DNA from: CBDHDN01 sp965261585
Lineage (GTDB): Bacteria > Pseudomonadota > Alphaproteobacteria > UBA6615
Assembly: GCA_965261585.1 (NCBI GenBank)
Contig: CBDHDN010000078.1
Location: forward strand, 10,055 to 74,054
Reading direction: 5' to 3'
DNA length: 64,000 bases
Position 1 is the stretch's first letter; every line of letters starts with the position of its first letter. Positions 25,686 to 33,882 of the stretch are shown here, in pieces. The notes beneath the pieces were generated by a model, which was given only the letters and a program-made list of their open reading frames with translations, did no database searches and was not told the DNA's origin. The translations under genes were made by a program, and so were the position numbers.

Positions 25686-26048
25686 CTACTCCCCCTTCCT
25701 CTTCTTTTCCTTCGCCTTGCTTGCCAACATCTGAACGAAATCGTCGGCCATTTCCTGGTATTCGGCCGACAGGCCAGCATAGTGGCGGTGGAGTTGGTTG
25801 GCGCTGACAGCAGAGCCCTCCATCTCCTTGGTGCGCCCAAGCAGATAGTCCGTCGTCACCCTCAGCGCGTCGGCGAGACGCTTCAGATTGTCGAAGGACG
25901 GCTTGCGCGTCCCAGTCTCGAAGTGGGAAACGGCCGAAGCTTGAAGGTGCGCACGCTCCGCAAGCTCGCCCTGGGTGAGCTCCCTGAACTCCCGCGCTGT
26001 GCGCAGCCGCTCCTTGAACATGTCCGTCGGTTTGGTTGACTTCTCCAT
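25686..26048 (-). CDS. Xre family HTH transcriptional regulator
   Basis: A 120-residue protein with a Cro/C1-type HTH at residues 14-68: LRTAREFRELTQGELAERAH, SAVSHFETGTRKPSFDNLKR and LADALRVTTDYLLGR. A basic tail (KAKEKKRKGE) ends it. ATG 26048 gives the natural N-terminus MEKSTKPTDMFKERL. It is divergent from the DUF2188/CD-NTase genes across 124 bases, so it may control the CBASS locus. Confidence 0.88.
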   Translation of the reverse strand: MEKSTKPTDMFKERLRTAREFRELTQGELAERAHLQASAVSHFETGTRKPSFDNLKRLADALRVTTDYLLGRTKEMEGSAVSANQLHRHYAGLSAEYQEMADDFVQMLASKAKEKKRKGE

Positions 26049-26172
26049 TACGTTACCGTATATTGAAACTTGACGCCTTCGCCATTCCCGCCGGGCGCAT
26101 TCTTTTGGCTGGACCAATGACGAATTCGTCACAGCATGCAATACATTTTGCGAAACCGCAAGGAGACTGGAC

Positions 26173-26406
26173 ATGAGCAAGGGACCCACGACCCACCACG
26201 TCGTCCCGAACCCTGACGGGGGCTGGGACGTGAAGCGCGGCGGCGCAAGCCGCGCAAGCAGCCACCACGACACCAAGCAGGACGCCATCGCTCGCGGTCG
26301 GCAGATCAGCCGCAATCAGGGAACTGAGTTCCGCATCCACAACAAGGATGGACGGATCGCCGACAGTGACAGCCACGGCAACGACCCGCACCCGCCCAAG
26401 GGCTAG
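26173..26406 (+). CDS. DUF2188 domain protein
   Basis: A 77-residue protein matching the DUF2188 pattern: HHVVPNPDGGWDVKRGGASR, then TKQDAIARGRQISRNQGTEF and a closing HNKDGRIADSDSHGNDPHPP. ATG 26173 is preceded by aaggaga. Proteins of this family are small and of unknown role and often lie in accessory or defence loci. Here it precedes the CD-NTase by 19 bases, so it is in the same operon. Confidence 0.85.
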   Translation: MSKGPTTHHVVPNPDGGWDVKRGGASRASSHHDTKQDAIARGRQISRNQGTEFRIHNKDGRIADSDSHGNDPHPPKG

Positions 26407-26425
26407 AAAAGGAGAGCGTCTGCGG

Positions 26426-27943
26426 ATGACGGTACAGAAACACACTGAAGAGCTTCTTGAAGACCTGGCGGCATCCCTACAGGTGCCGCCAAGTCGCTAT
26501 GAAGCCGCGGAGCGCGCCTACAAGTCTGTGGGTGAGTGGTTGCACCGGGCAGCGTCGCGCGTCCGGCTGGCAAACCCCAACATTTATGTTCAAGGGTCGT
26601 TCCGGCTCGGAACGGCCATTCGTTCCATGTCGGACATGGAAGACTACGACGTTGATCTGGTCTGTGAGCTATCGCTATCAAAGACACAACTGACGCAAGC
26701 TCGGTTGAAGGCGTTACTTGGAGACGAGCTTCGTTCCTATGCCGAAGCGCACGGCATGAAGGAGCCGGAAGAAAGCCGTCGTTGCTGGACGCAGGACTAC
26801 GCGGATGGGGCGCAGTTTCATATAGACACCCTCCCCGCACTACCCGATGCGGCGGGCCAGCGCCTGATATTGGCGCAGCGTGGCTTCTCCGACGAATGGG
26901 CAGACAACGCCATAGCCATTACGGACAGGGACGATCCGAATTTCAGGCAGCTCACAGAAGACTGGCCGCACAGCAATCCCAAGGGCTACGCGAACTGGTT
27001 CCGCTCGAAAATGCGTGAGGTCTTCGATGCGCGTCGCCGGGCTCTGGCGCTGGAGGCCCGTGCAAGCGTCGAGGATATTCCCGAGCATCGGGTACGCACA
27101 CCGCTTCAGAGCGCCATACAGATTCTCAAGCACCACCGCGATGTGATGTTCTCGGAGCGGGTCGACGATAAGCCGATCTCCATCATCCTGACGACACTGG
27201 CTGCCCATGCCTATCAGCAAGAACCGACAATTTCGGGCGCGCTCTACAGCATCCTCGACCGAATGGACACGCATATCGACTACAGCACCGGTGTGGCCTG
27301 GATAGCCAATCCCACCGACCCGGCCGAGAACTTCGCCGATCGCTGGCAGGAATATCCGAAACGCGAGGAGGCCTTTCGAGAATGGCTGGATCGGGCTCGC
27401 GAGGACTTTGCCGCCGCGGCTCAATCACGGAATCGCGAGACGGCCACTGCCGCCTTGCAGCCTCGGCTTGGACGAAACCTTATGGAGGCCGCCGCTGCGC
27501 ATCGCCGCGGCTCACCATTGGCGCAGATTGTCAATAGTGCACGTCTCCTGCTCAACCCCGCACACCGCAAGACACCCCCGTGGATCCGAGTCGATCAGGG
27601 TGAAGTGCGTATTGAGAAAGCGACAATGCAGCGCAATGGCTTTCGGTCTGAGATATTCCGCAGTGACGGCGACCCGCTGCCAAAGCGTTGTAGCCTCGTA
27701 TACCAGGCCGACACGGATATCCCGAGACCTTTCAAGGTGTACTGGCAGGTGGTGAACACCGGCCGGGAGGCGGAAGCAGCCAACGGTCTGCGCGGTGGCT
27801 TCGATGAGGGACTTGTGACCGCCGGGAAGCTCACCAAGAAAGAGACCACGCTCTACACCGGGAGGCACAGCATCGAGTGCTTCGTCGTCAAGGCCGGCTA
27901 CTTGGCAGCCCGGAGCAGCCAGTTCATCGTTAATATTCAATAG
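26426..27943 (+). CDS. CBASS CD-NTase (cGAS/DncV-like nucleotidyltransferase) with AGS-C sensor domain
   Basis: It probably makes a cyclic oligonucleotide second messenger on phage infection. The 505-residue protein has the nucleotidyltransferase motif GSFRLGTAI (G57-S58) followed by DYDVDLV (D75, D77) and a third acidic site in FHIDTLPALP (D134), the full catalytic triad. From about residue 400 to the end there is an Ig-like C-terminal domain (SLVYQADTDIPRPFKVYWQV ... SSQFIVNI) matching the AGS-C ligand-sensing domain linked to such enzymes. ATG 26426 has ggag about 11 bases upstream. The SAVED effector gene starts 15 bases after the stop, giving a type I-like CBASS operon. The exact cyclic nucleotide cannot be read from sequence. 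Confidence 0.9.
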   Translation: MTVQKHTEELLEDLAASLQVPPSRYEAAERAYKSVGEWLHRAASRVRLANPNIYVQGSFRLGTAIRSMSDMEDYDVDLVCELSLSKTQLTQARLKALLGDELRSYAEAHGMKEPEESRRCWTQDYADGAQFHIDTLPALPDAAGQRLILAQRGFSDEWADNAIAITDRDDPNFRQLTEDWPHSNPKGYANWFRSKMREVFDARRRALALEARASVEDIPEHRVRTPLQSAIQILKHHRDVMFSERVDDKPISIILTTLAAHAYQQEPTISGALYSILDRMDTHIDYSTGVAWIANPTDPAENFADRWQEYPKREEAFREWLDRAREDFAAAAQSRNRETATAALQPRLGRNLMEAAAAHRRGSPLAQIVNSARLLLNPAHRKTPPWIRVDQGEVRIEKATMQRNGFRSEIFRSDGDPLPKRCSLVYQADTDIPRPFKVYWQVVNTGREAEAANGLRGGFDEGLVTAGKLTKKETTLYTGRHSIECFVVKAGYLAARSSQFIVNIQ

Positions 27944-27957
27944 GACCGCATACCATT

Positions 27958-29048
27958 ATGACCCTGCTCCAGCACTTCATCAGGTCGTTGATCGATTGGG
28001 TGTTCAGACGGCGCTCTCCCGCGCTGTTGATTATGCAAATCGGCCTTGCCTGTCTGGCGCTTGCATTTGGTGCCGGCTGGGCATTGGACGTCTCATTCCC
28101 GTTTCAGGGGGGCCATATCGATGTTGGCCTTGACAGTGCAGGCGGCACACCGATCGTGCTGGTCTGGACAGCGGCAACCATCGGGCTGGGCCGGATTGGC
28201 GCGGGATTTGTCTGGAGATTATTCGCTACAGTGCGGAGCAACGCCGCCTCGCTCGGAAAAGGATTATCGTCGTTGAGGCTCGGGGATTGCGCGATACCGG
28301 CGGTGCGCCCTTGATCGAATCCCTTCCCTCAAGGTTCCAAGGACAACGAGATCAAGTCCTTGTTGATTTGCGCCAGCGGGTCAAGGATGGCGAGATCGTC
28401 GCGCCGGAAGCGGCGCTTGAGGATCTGATCTCGCTGCCCGCCGACTTGAAGCGGAGAGAGAATGGCTATGATCGCCGCGACCTCACGCTCGTCTACGGCG
28501 GACTGATGCCGGTGCCGTTTACGTTTCTGACCGGCGTGCTGATCGATGACGAAGGGACGGCCTTTATCCTGGACTGGGATCGACACGCCGAAGCTTGGCG
28601 TGAACTCAACGGCGTGGATGACGGCAAGCGCTTTCGGGCAGCCGGCCTAGACGATGTACCGGTTGGCACAAAGGAAGTCGCGTTGGCGGTATCAGTATCC
28701 TACGGCGTGAACGCCGATGATATTCGGGCTCAGGTTCGTAACATGCCAGTTGTCAAGCTTTTCCTCGAGGACGGCTCACCGGACTGCCACTGGTCGGAGC
28801 AAAAGCAGCGTGCTCTTGGCAGACAATTTCTTGAAATGGCAACTGCCCTTGGCAATCGCGGCGTGCGCCGTATCCACCTGTTCCTTGCGGCCCAGAACAG
28901 CATCGCTTTTCGCTTCGGCAGGCTTTATGACAAGCGCAACCTGCCTGAGGTCGCCGTCTATCAGTATCAGAGGAACACTTTTCCACCCTATCCGTGGAGT
29001 GTCCTGATGCCCGTATGCGGAATTGATCGGCCTACGACCATTTTGTGA
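27958..29048 (+). pseudogene. CBASS 2TM-SAVED effector, one-base frameshift between domains
   Basis: The effector binds the CD-NTase product through SAVED and would permeabilise the membrane. Frame 1 (27958-) encodes two transmembrane helices (IMQIGLACLALAFGAGWAL and IVLVWTAATIGLGRIG). The SAVED half is in another frame: RYSAEQRRLARKRIIVVEAR, then VALAVSVSYGVNADDIRAQV and RRIHLFLAAQNSIAFRFGRL, the classic SAVED pattern. The frames meet near 28215-28230: restoring one G in FVW(G)EIIRYS rejoins them. It could be a true loss of function, a sequencing error or, less likely, programmed slippage. ATG 27958 follows the CD-NTase stop by 15 bases. Confidence 0.8.
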
Positions 29049-29390
29049 ATTTCTGCCGATCTACATAAAATTCCGCACGATTTCGGCAGAAGACAACGAG
29101 AATGAGATTCCCTTTTCCAACCGGATTCCTTGCTACTTCAGATCAACAAACGCACTTAGTTTCCGCAATCTACGGCGCCATTGGATGCACGAGTCACTTA
29201 TGTTTCTCTTGATTTGCCATCTTGCAAATAGCGGTGTCGGGAAACGCCCGTCAACCCATTGTGCCTGCTTGGTTTTCCCCGCCATTGCGCCCGGACATCC
29301 AGGATCGCCGTCATCGCACCGAAACCGCCCGGATTCAACATCCCGGGCGTCCCTGGCCCCGCTTGTCCCCGATCCTTGACCAGCTCCGCG
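29049..29390. other. Intergenic, no gene recognised
   Basis: No open frame here carries a recognisable domain. Just after the SAVED stop, ctgccga ... tcggcag (29053-29090) could form a weak hairpin and might end the CBASS transcript. The rest is AT-richer, then GC-rich toward the HU-like gene. Confidence 0.4.
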
Positions 29391-29699
29391 TCACGACCCA
29401 TTCCCGTCATTCACGGCATCCTTGAGCGGCTTGCCCGGCTTGAATGCCGGCGCCGTCGACGCCTGTATCTCCAGGCTCTCGCCTGTCCCCGGATCTCGCC
29501 CGGTACGGGCGGGCGGGCTCTTCGTCGTGAACGTCCCGAATCCGCCGATCCTCACCTCCTCGCCATTTGCCAGGGCCTCGCCCACCGCCTCGAACACAGC
29601 GTCCACCGCGTTCCCGCCCGCTGAGACCGGCTCAGGCCTATCCGGTCTGCCACAGGACCGCCGATGTCCCGGCCCCGCTGCCACGATCTCTGTCCGACA
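29391..29699 (-). pseudogene. HU/IHF family DNA-binding protein, frame broken
   Basis: The C-terminal two thirds are clear: NAVDAVFEAVGEALANGEEV, RIGGFGTFTTKSPPARTGRD and FKPGKPLKDAV, the arms and body of an HU protein. The N-terminal helices are split over two frames: TEIVAA in one, GRDIGGPVADRIGLSRSQ in another, then back. One extra G in the GGGG run and one missing G near 29620 would explain this. It may be decayed or may reflect base-calling error. The start is not identifiable. Confidence 0.65.
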
Positions 29700-29731
29700 G
29701 TCCTCGCGGGGCGCAAACCCCCATCAACGCG

Positions 29732-30309
29732 TCAGTCGAACTCCAGAAGCAGCCTTTGCGCGATCTCCGCGACGGTGTCGAAGTCAGTCATCATCTGAAA
29801 CTGAAAGAAATCCTTCTTCGCGTTTTCGCCGAACGCATGCTCGACGATCGGGAAGAACGAAACCAGCGCACTCCGTTCGCAAGTCAGCCGGTCGGCCGCG
29901 CCATGATCCCCGCAGTTTTCCGCGTCCTTGATCCGCTCGCCCATCTCCCCGTATTCCCGCAATGTCTCTTCCAGAACGGCATGTCCCGATACATAGAGCG
30001 GAACATGATGTTCGAGCGCGTGCCGAAAACGCGCGAGATAGTCGAACCACGGATCGAGCTCGTTCAGGTAGCCGGCGAATTCCGGCGACAGGGACTCGAC
30101 GACGGCCCCCCCCCCGGCCCGAAACCCACCCGGGATCCATCAAGCGGCCCGCCGTCTTCTCCCGTCAGTCCCTTCTCCCGGACCCAGATATGAGCAAGGT
30201 TGTCGATGCAGCCCTGCACATTCAGCACGAAGGCCTGGAGACAGACCGTCGCATCGAGAATGGCTGACGGATCCGGGGCCCAGGAGATGCGGGGCGGAAA
30301 CGCCTCCAT
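29732..30309 (-). pseudogene. Hypothetical protein gene with frame break at a C10/G10 tract
   Basis: The first part (ATG 30309) reads MEAFPPRISWAPDPSAILDA and GCIDNLAHIWVREKGLTG. After the run of ten Cs at 30106-30115 the sense continues in another frame as ESLSPEFAGYLNELDPWFDY, FRHALEHHVPLYVSGHA and FFQFQMMTDFDTVAEIAQRL to the stop at 29732. The joined product is about 190 helical residues. The helical pattern with RHALEHH recalls HEPN-like proteins, but I do not assign a family. The tract could be phase-variable or a homopolymer error. Confidence 0.6.
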
Positions 30310-30614
30310 GGAACTCTCGATGCAATGCTGCAGATCTCAAGGCCCATCCACAATTTGGCGGGCGGCTGATCAATGCGATGGGCATGCGGGCCGAAGAAAG
30401 CGCCGCACGAGCCAGGAAGCTCCGCTGGCGCCGCAACGACCGCATGAGCGTCGCCAGCCGCGACGTCTTCGACTGGCTGCCGATCTTCGATCTCTCGACC
30501 CGGGATGTGTTCCGAGTCATCCGTGACGCCGGCCAGTCGCCGCACTGGGCCTATGCCGCCGGAATGTCGAGGCTGTCCTGCGTCTTCTGCATCATGGCCT
30601 CGCGTGCCGATCTG

Positions 30615-32533
30615 GTGCGCCAGGCGAACTGACAGAAGGTAGGGGGTGCAAGTCCCCCGGAACGAAGGAGTAACCGAACCACGTTTCTCCGCGAGCCGTG
30701 CGTTGGCTCCCGTGAGGGGGCAGGCGAAGCGTCGGTAGCGGCATGGATGGGCAGGGCTATTGAGCACCGTAAAAGCGATGGTCCGGGGTGCCGAGGCTTT
30801 CAGATCGGTCGAAGGCAATATTGCAGGCGTCGTTTTGGTGAGATGTCGGCGAGCCCCGCGGTGTCAGAGAACCCATGCACGTTCGCACGCCTTCTGTTGG
30901 GACCCTGGGAGGTCTTCAAACTGCCCCGGTTGTCGTAAAGGGGCCGCGTAGGGAATGGAGAAAACCGAAGCCTATGATGAACGGTTTGAAGAAGTCGGAT
31001 GAGGCCGTACGACCTGTGAGGGCGGCGAACAAGGGAGCGCGAGCTTCTGCGGAGTCGCCGGAGGAAAGGGCCTCAACCAAGGGGAATCCGGATTGCCAAA
31101 GCACGCGCCGAACCCAGTGTCGGGTGAGCGTGCCACAGGCGGCGGCCCGGATACGGAAAGCTGCAGAGAGAAACCCGAAGGAACGTCTCACTGCGCTCTT
31201 CCACCACATTACGCCGGACGCGCTCGGTGCGGCCTACTTCGCATTGAAGAAGGACGCAGCAGCCGGTGTCGACGGCGTTACGTGGGACATGTACGGCGAG
31301 GGTCTGGATGAGCGCCTGCTCGACCTGCACCGGCGCCTGCACAGAGGGGGAGCGTACCGGGCGCCACCGGTTCGGCGGGTAGAGGTACCCAAGCCGGACG
31401 GGGGGACACGACCGCTCGGGATCGCGGCGCTGGAGGACAAGGTCGTCCAGAAGGCGGTTGTGGATGTGATCCTGACACCGATCTACGAGGTGGTGTTTCT
31501 TGGCTTCAGCTACGGGTTCCGACCGGGGCGGGGGGCGCACGATGCGCTCGATGCCCTGGCCTTCGGGATAGAACGGCGCAAGGTCAGCTGGATAGTCGAT
31601 GCAGACCTCCGGGCGTACTTCGACACGATCCCGCGGGATTGGTTGATCACGTTCCTAGAGCACCGCATCGGAGACAGGCGGGTCATCCGTCTGATCCGGA
31701 AATGGCTGAACGCCGGCGTCATAGAGAGTGGGTCATGGGCAGATACGGGTATGGGCACGCCGCAGGGGGCAATAGTCTCCCCCGTCTTGGCGAACGTGTT
31801 CCTGCATTACGTGCTCGACGTGTGGTTCCACAAGAAATGGCGCCCGAACGTCCCGGATGGCGAAGCGATCATCGTCCGTTACGCTGACGATATCGTTGTC
31901 GGGTTCCAACACAAGCGGGATGCGGAGCGGTACCTCCGCGACGTTCGGGAGAGGCTGGCCCGGTTCGGTCTCAGCCTCCACCAGGACAAGACCCGCCTCG
32001 TGGAGTTTGGCCGGTTCGCGGATTTGAACCGGCGCCAGCGCGGGGTGGGCAAGCCGGAGACTTTCGACTTTCTGGGCCTCACGCACTATTGCACGACGAC
32101 CCTGAGAGGACGCTTTCGGCTTGGTCGCAAACCGGTTGCCAAACGGGTCAACAGGACCCTGGCGCGCATCGACGAGGTGCTTCGCAAGCGCTGGCACCAC
32201 GACATCTGGGAAGTTGGTAGGTGGCTGGGGCGAGTCTGCAATGGCTGGCTCAACTACTTTGCCGTCCCAGGGTCAGGCCGGTTCATCCGTGCGTTCCTCC
32301 GCAGGCTGCAACGCCGGTGGATGCGGGCGCTACGCCGCCGGTCCCAGCGAGCCCGATTTAGTTGGAAGCGATTGGAGCGCATGACCGAAATCCTGTGGCC
32401 ACGCGCCTCCATCCGCCACCCATGGCCGGACCAGCGGTTCGCCGTCAAGCACCCGAGGTAGGAGCCGGATGGTTCAACGACCACGTCCGGATCTGCGCGG
32501 GGGGTGCGCAGCAATGCGCATTCCTACCGTAAC
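30615..32533 (+). mobile_element. Group II intron copy C (1919 bp)
   Basis: It has the same length and borders as the other copies (GATCTG|GTGCG ... TAAC|TAT). At all diagnostic bases it equals copy B rather than A, so B and C are the most recent pair. Confidence 0.92.
30974..32461 (+). CDS. ltrA: Group II intron reverse transcriptase/maturase (copy C)
   Basis: An intact reverse transcriptase with YADD and maturase region, the same protein as copy B. The start is set at the ATGATG (MMNGLKKSDEAV). Confidence 0.93.
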   Translation: MMNGLKKSDEAVRPVRAANKGARASAESPEERASTKGNPDCQSTRRTQCRVSVPQAAARIRKAAERNPKERLTALFHHITPDALGAAYFALKKDAAAGVDGVTWDMYGEGLDERLLDLHRRLHRGGAYRAPPVRRVEVPKPDGGTRPLGIAALEDKVVQKAVVDVILTPIYEVVFLGFSYGFRPGRGAHDALDALAFGIERRKVSWIVDADLRAYFDTIPRDWLITFLEHRIGDRRVIRLIRKWLNAGVIESGSWADTGMGTPQGAIVSPVLANVFLHYVLDVWFHKKWRPNVPDGEAIIVRYADDIVVGFQHKRDAERYLRDVRERLARFGLSLHQDKTRLVEFGRFADLNRRQRGVGKPETFDFLGLTHYCTTTLRGRFRLGRKPVAKRVNRTLARIDEVLRKRWHHDIWEVGRWLGRVCNGWLNYFAVPGSGRFIRAFLRRLQRRWMRALRRRSQRARFSWKRLERMTEILWPRASIRHPWPDQRFAVKHPR

Positions 32534-32713
32534 TATACGGCCGCGCAATTGCAGCCGGCGCTTTATCGCCAATACGCCAACCTCAAAGAGCGCATCGGCC
32601 ACACGCTGTCGCCGTCGGCCATACCTTTGACCCGACTCACCGGCGTCCCTCTGTAGCCAGCCGCCGTGGCGGCCCTGGGCAACGTGGCCGGCCCGCTCCG
32701 ATCGCGACGCCGG

Positions 32714-32932
32714 TCAGCCGGGCCTTCCCTTCGAAATCAGGATATCGCGGAGGTGGTCGACGATCGCCATGGTCGCCGCCACTTCCGCTTCCTGCGGCAG
32801 GTCCCCCTCGATCTCGCCTTCGGCGCGTCTGACCGTCGCCTCGAGCCTGTCCAGCATGTCGCGGATCTCCTCGATCGAGAACACGCCTTTCTCGATCAGC
32901 CCGTCGATCACGGCGACCATCACATTGCCCAT
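32714..32932 (-). CDS. Small helical hypothetical protein, possibly 5' truncated
   Basis: A 72-residue acidic, helical product: MGNVMVAVIDGLIEKGVFSI, EEIRDMLDRLEATVRRAEGE and a tail AIVDHLRDILISKGRPG. The ATG (32932) begins exactly where a CRISPR-repeat-like sequence ends, so the gene's original 5' end may have been lost at that junction. I recognise no family. A frame through the junction into the RecD-like region exists but is a shadow. Confidence 0.5.
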   Translation of the reverse strand: MGNVMVAVIDGLIEKGVFSIEEIRDMLDRLEATVRRAEGEIEGDLPQEAEVAATMAIVDHLRDILISKGRPG

Positions 32933-32958
32933 CCCCTCACGGGGGCGTGGATTGAAAC
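32933..32958 (+). CRISPR. Solitary type I-C CRISPR repeat relic
   Basis: The 26 bases from cccctcacgggggcgtgg to attgaaac match the 3' portion of type I-C direct repeats (…CTCACGGGGGCGTGGATTGAAAC). Translated on the minus strand the sequence gives SIHAPVRG and FNPRPREG, the familiar spurious products of such repeats. No second repeat occurs at the spacing expected for a spacer on either side, and no cas genes are in the window. Confidence 0.6.
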
Positions 32959-33438
32959 AACAGATGCAAGCCGGGCAGGCTCGGCCCAGGCATCGGTGAT
33001 CCGCTTCGCCCGCACCTTCCCGATGCCGGTCACCTCGCGCAGCCGTTCCGGCGCGGCCTCGATCACGTCGAACACCTTCTCGCCGAACGCCCGGACCAGC
33101 TTGCGGGCATAGACCGGGCCGATGCCCCGGATCATGCCGGAGCCGAGATACTTCTCGATGCCCTCGACCGAGGACGGCTCGGAGGTGCGCATGAAGCGCG
33201 CCTTGAACTGCTGACCGTGGGTGCGGTCGTTGACCCACTCGCCCGAGGCGGTGATCCACTCCCCCGGTCCCACCATGGCGGCATGGCCGACCACGGTCAC
33301 CGGGTCGCGATGCCCCCGCGCCTTCGTCCTCAGGACGCAGAAGCCGTTCTCCAGGTTGTGGAAGGTGACGCGCTCGACCAGACCGGCCAGGACCTCCCGG
33401 TCCGAGGACTCTGGATGCTGGCCGGCGCCGGGTTTCAC
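32959..33438 (-). pseudogene. RecD2-like helicase, N-terminal fragment
   Basis: ATG 33438 encodes an OB-like domain (GLVERVTFHNLENGFCVLRT, VVGHAAMVGPGEWITASGEW) and helix-hairpin-helix segments (GMIRGIGPVYARKLVRAFGE, LREVTGIGKVRAKRITDAWA), the N-terminal part of RecD2/TraA-type DNA helicases. After DAWAEPARL the sense ends in the CRISPR-repeat relic, and the ATPase domains are missing. It overlaps the upstream gene by 4 bases (ATGA), so it was the last gene of the helicase operon. Confidence 0.8.
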
Positions 33439-33821
33439 GACGTGCCGAGCGCCGGAGCAGTCAGCAGTTCCTTCACCAGGTCGAACTGCCGCGCGCGCGC
33501 CGCTGCGGCCCTTTCACCGGCAATGGACACGCCCTCGTCGTCCGCGGCAGCCTCTTCCAGCTCGCGCCGCCAGCGTTCGGCGCGCGGGAGATGTGTCGCC
33601 ATTTCCTCGGGCGTGAACATGCCGCGCACCCTGGAAACGAATTGTGGCAGCGCCTGTGCGAACCCAGCGTGTTCCGCGGCGGCCTCGGCGAAATTGAGGA
33701 GCCTCTCGCCAACCACGTAATCGAAGGCCGACTTGACGCCGTACCGGAGACGGATCGTCTCCGCCGCTTCGCATTGCTCCATCCAGATTTCATGCCAGCG
33801 GCGTTCGATCGTCTGTTCCAT
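33435..33821 (-). CDS. Hypothetical helical protein in helicase operon
   Basis: A 128-residue product (MEQTIERRWHEIWMEQCEAA ... DLVKELLTAPALGTS), mostly helical with a likely coiled-coil in WRRELEEAAADDEG. ATG 33821 has a perfect AGGAGGT five bases upstream, which decides the start over the longer open frame. It lies 61 bases after the SNF2 stop and overlaps the RecD-like start. I do not recognise a family; linkage suggests a partner of the helicases. Confidence 0.7.
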   Translation of the reverse strand: MEQTIERRWHEIWMEQCEAAETIRLRYGVKSAFDYVVGERLLNFAEAAAEHAGFAQALPQFVSRVRGMFTPEEMATHLPRAERWRRELEEAAADDEGVSIAGERAAAARARQFDLVKELLTAPALGTS

Positions 33822-33882
33822 TCCGGACCTCCTTTCCCTGCAACGTCCTTCTACCGCACCCAGCTGCCGGCAAGGGGCCGGA

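Larger units (their letters stand above)
30336..32656 (+). pseudogene. PAPS-reductase-family protein, C-terminal half, with group II intron copy C
   Basis: The in-frame sequence starts at LKAHPQFGGRLINAMGMRAE and runs to FCIMASRADL at 30614. It resumes after the intron as YTAAQLQPALYRQYANLKER, ending at TAG 32656. RVSRLSCVFC-type cysteines and the EES motif fit DndC/PAPS-reductase-like ATP-pyrophosphatases. The N-terminal half with the SGGKDS loop is absent here but a paralogous N-terminal half lies at 38569. The intron is in the sense direction and splicing would restore the frame, yet the gene still lacks its start. Confidence 0.8.

Noticed and set aside
28200..28240. Programmed ribosomal frameshift in the SAVED effector
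   Set aside because: There is no slippery heptamer or evident downstream pseudoknot at the junction; a single missing G explains it better.
32933..32958. A CRISPR array
   Set aside because: Only one repeat-like unit, no second unit at spacer distance and no cas genes; reported as a relic instead.
32714..33259. A 181-codon fusion of the small helical protein with an N-terminal extension
   Set aside because: The extension is a shadow of the RecD-like frame plus the translated CRISPR repeat (FNPRPREG), not a real protein.
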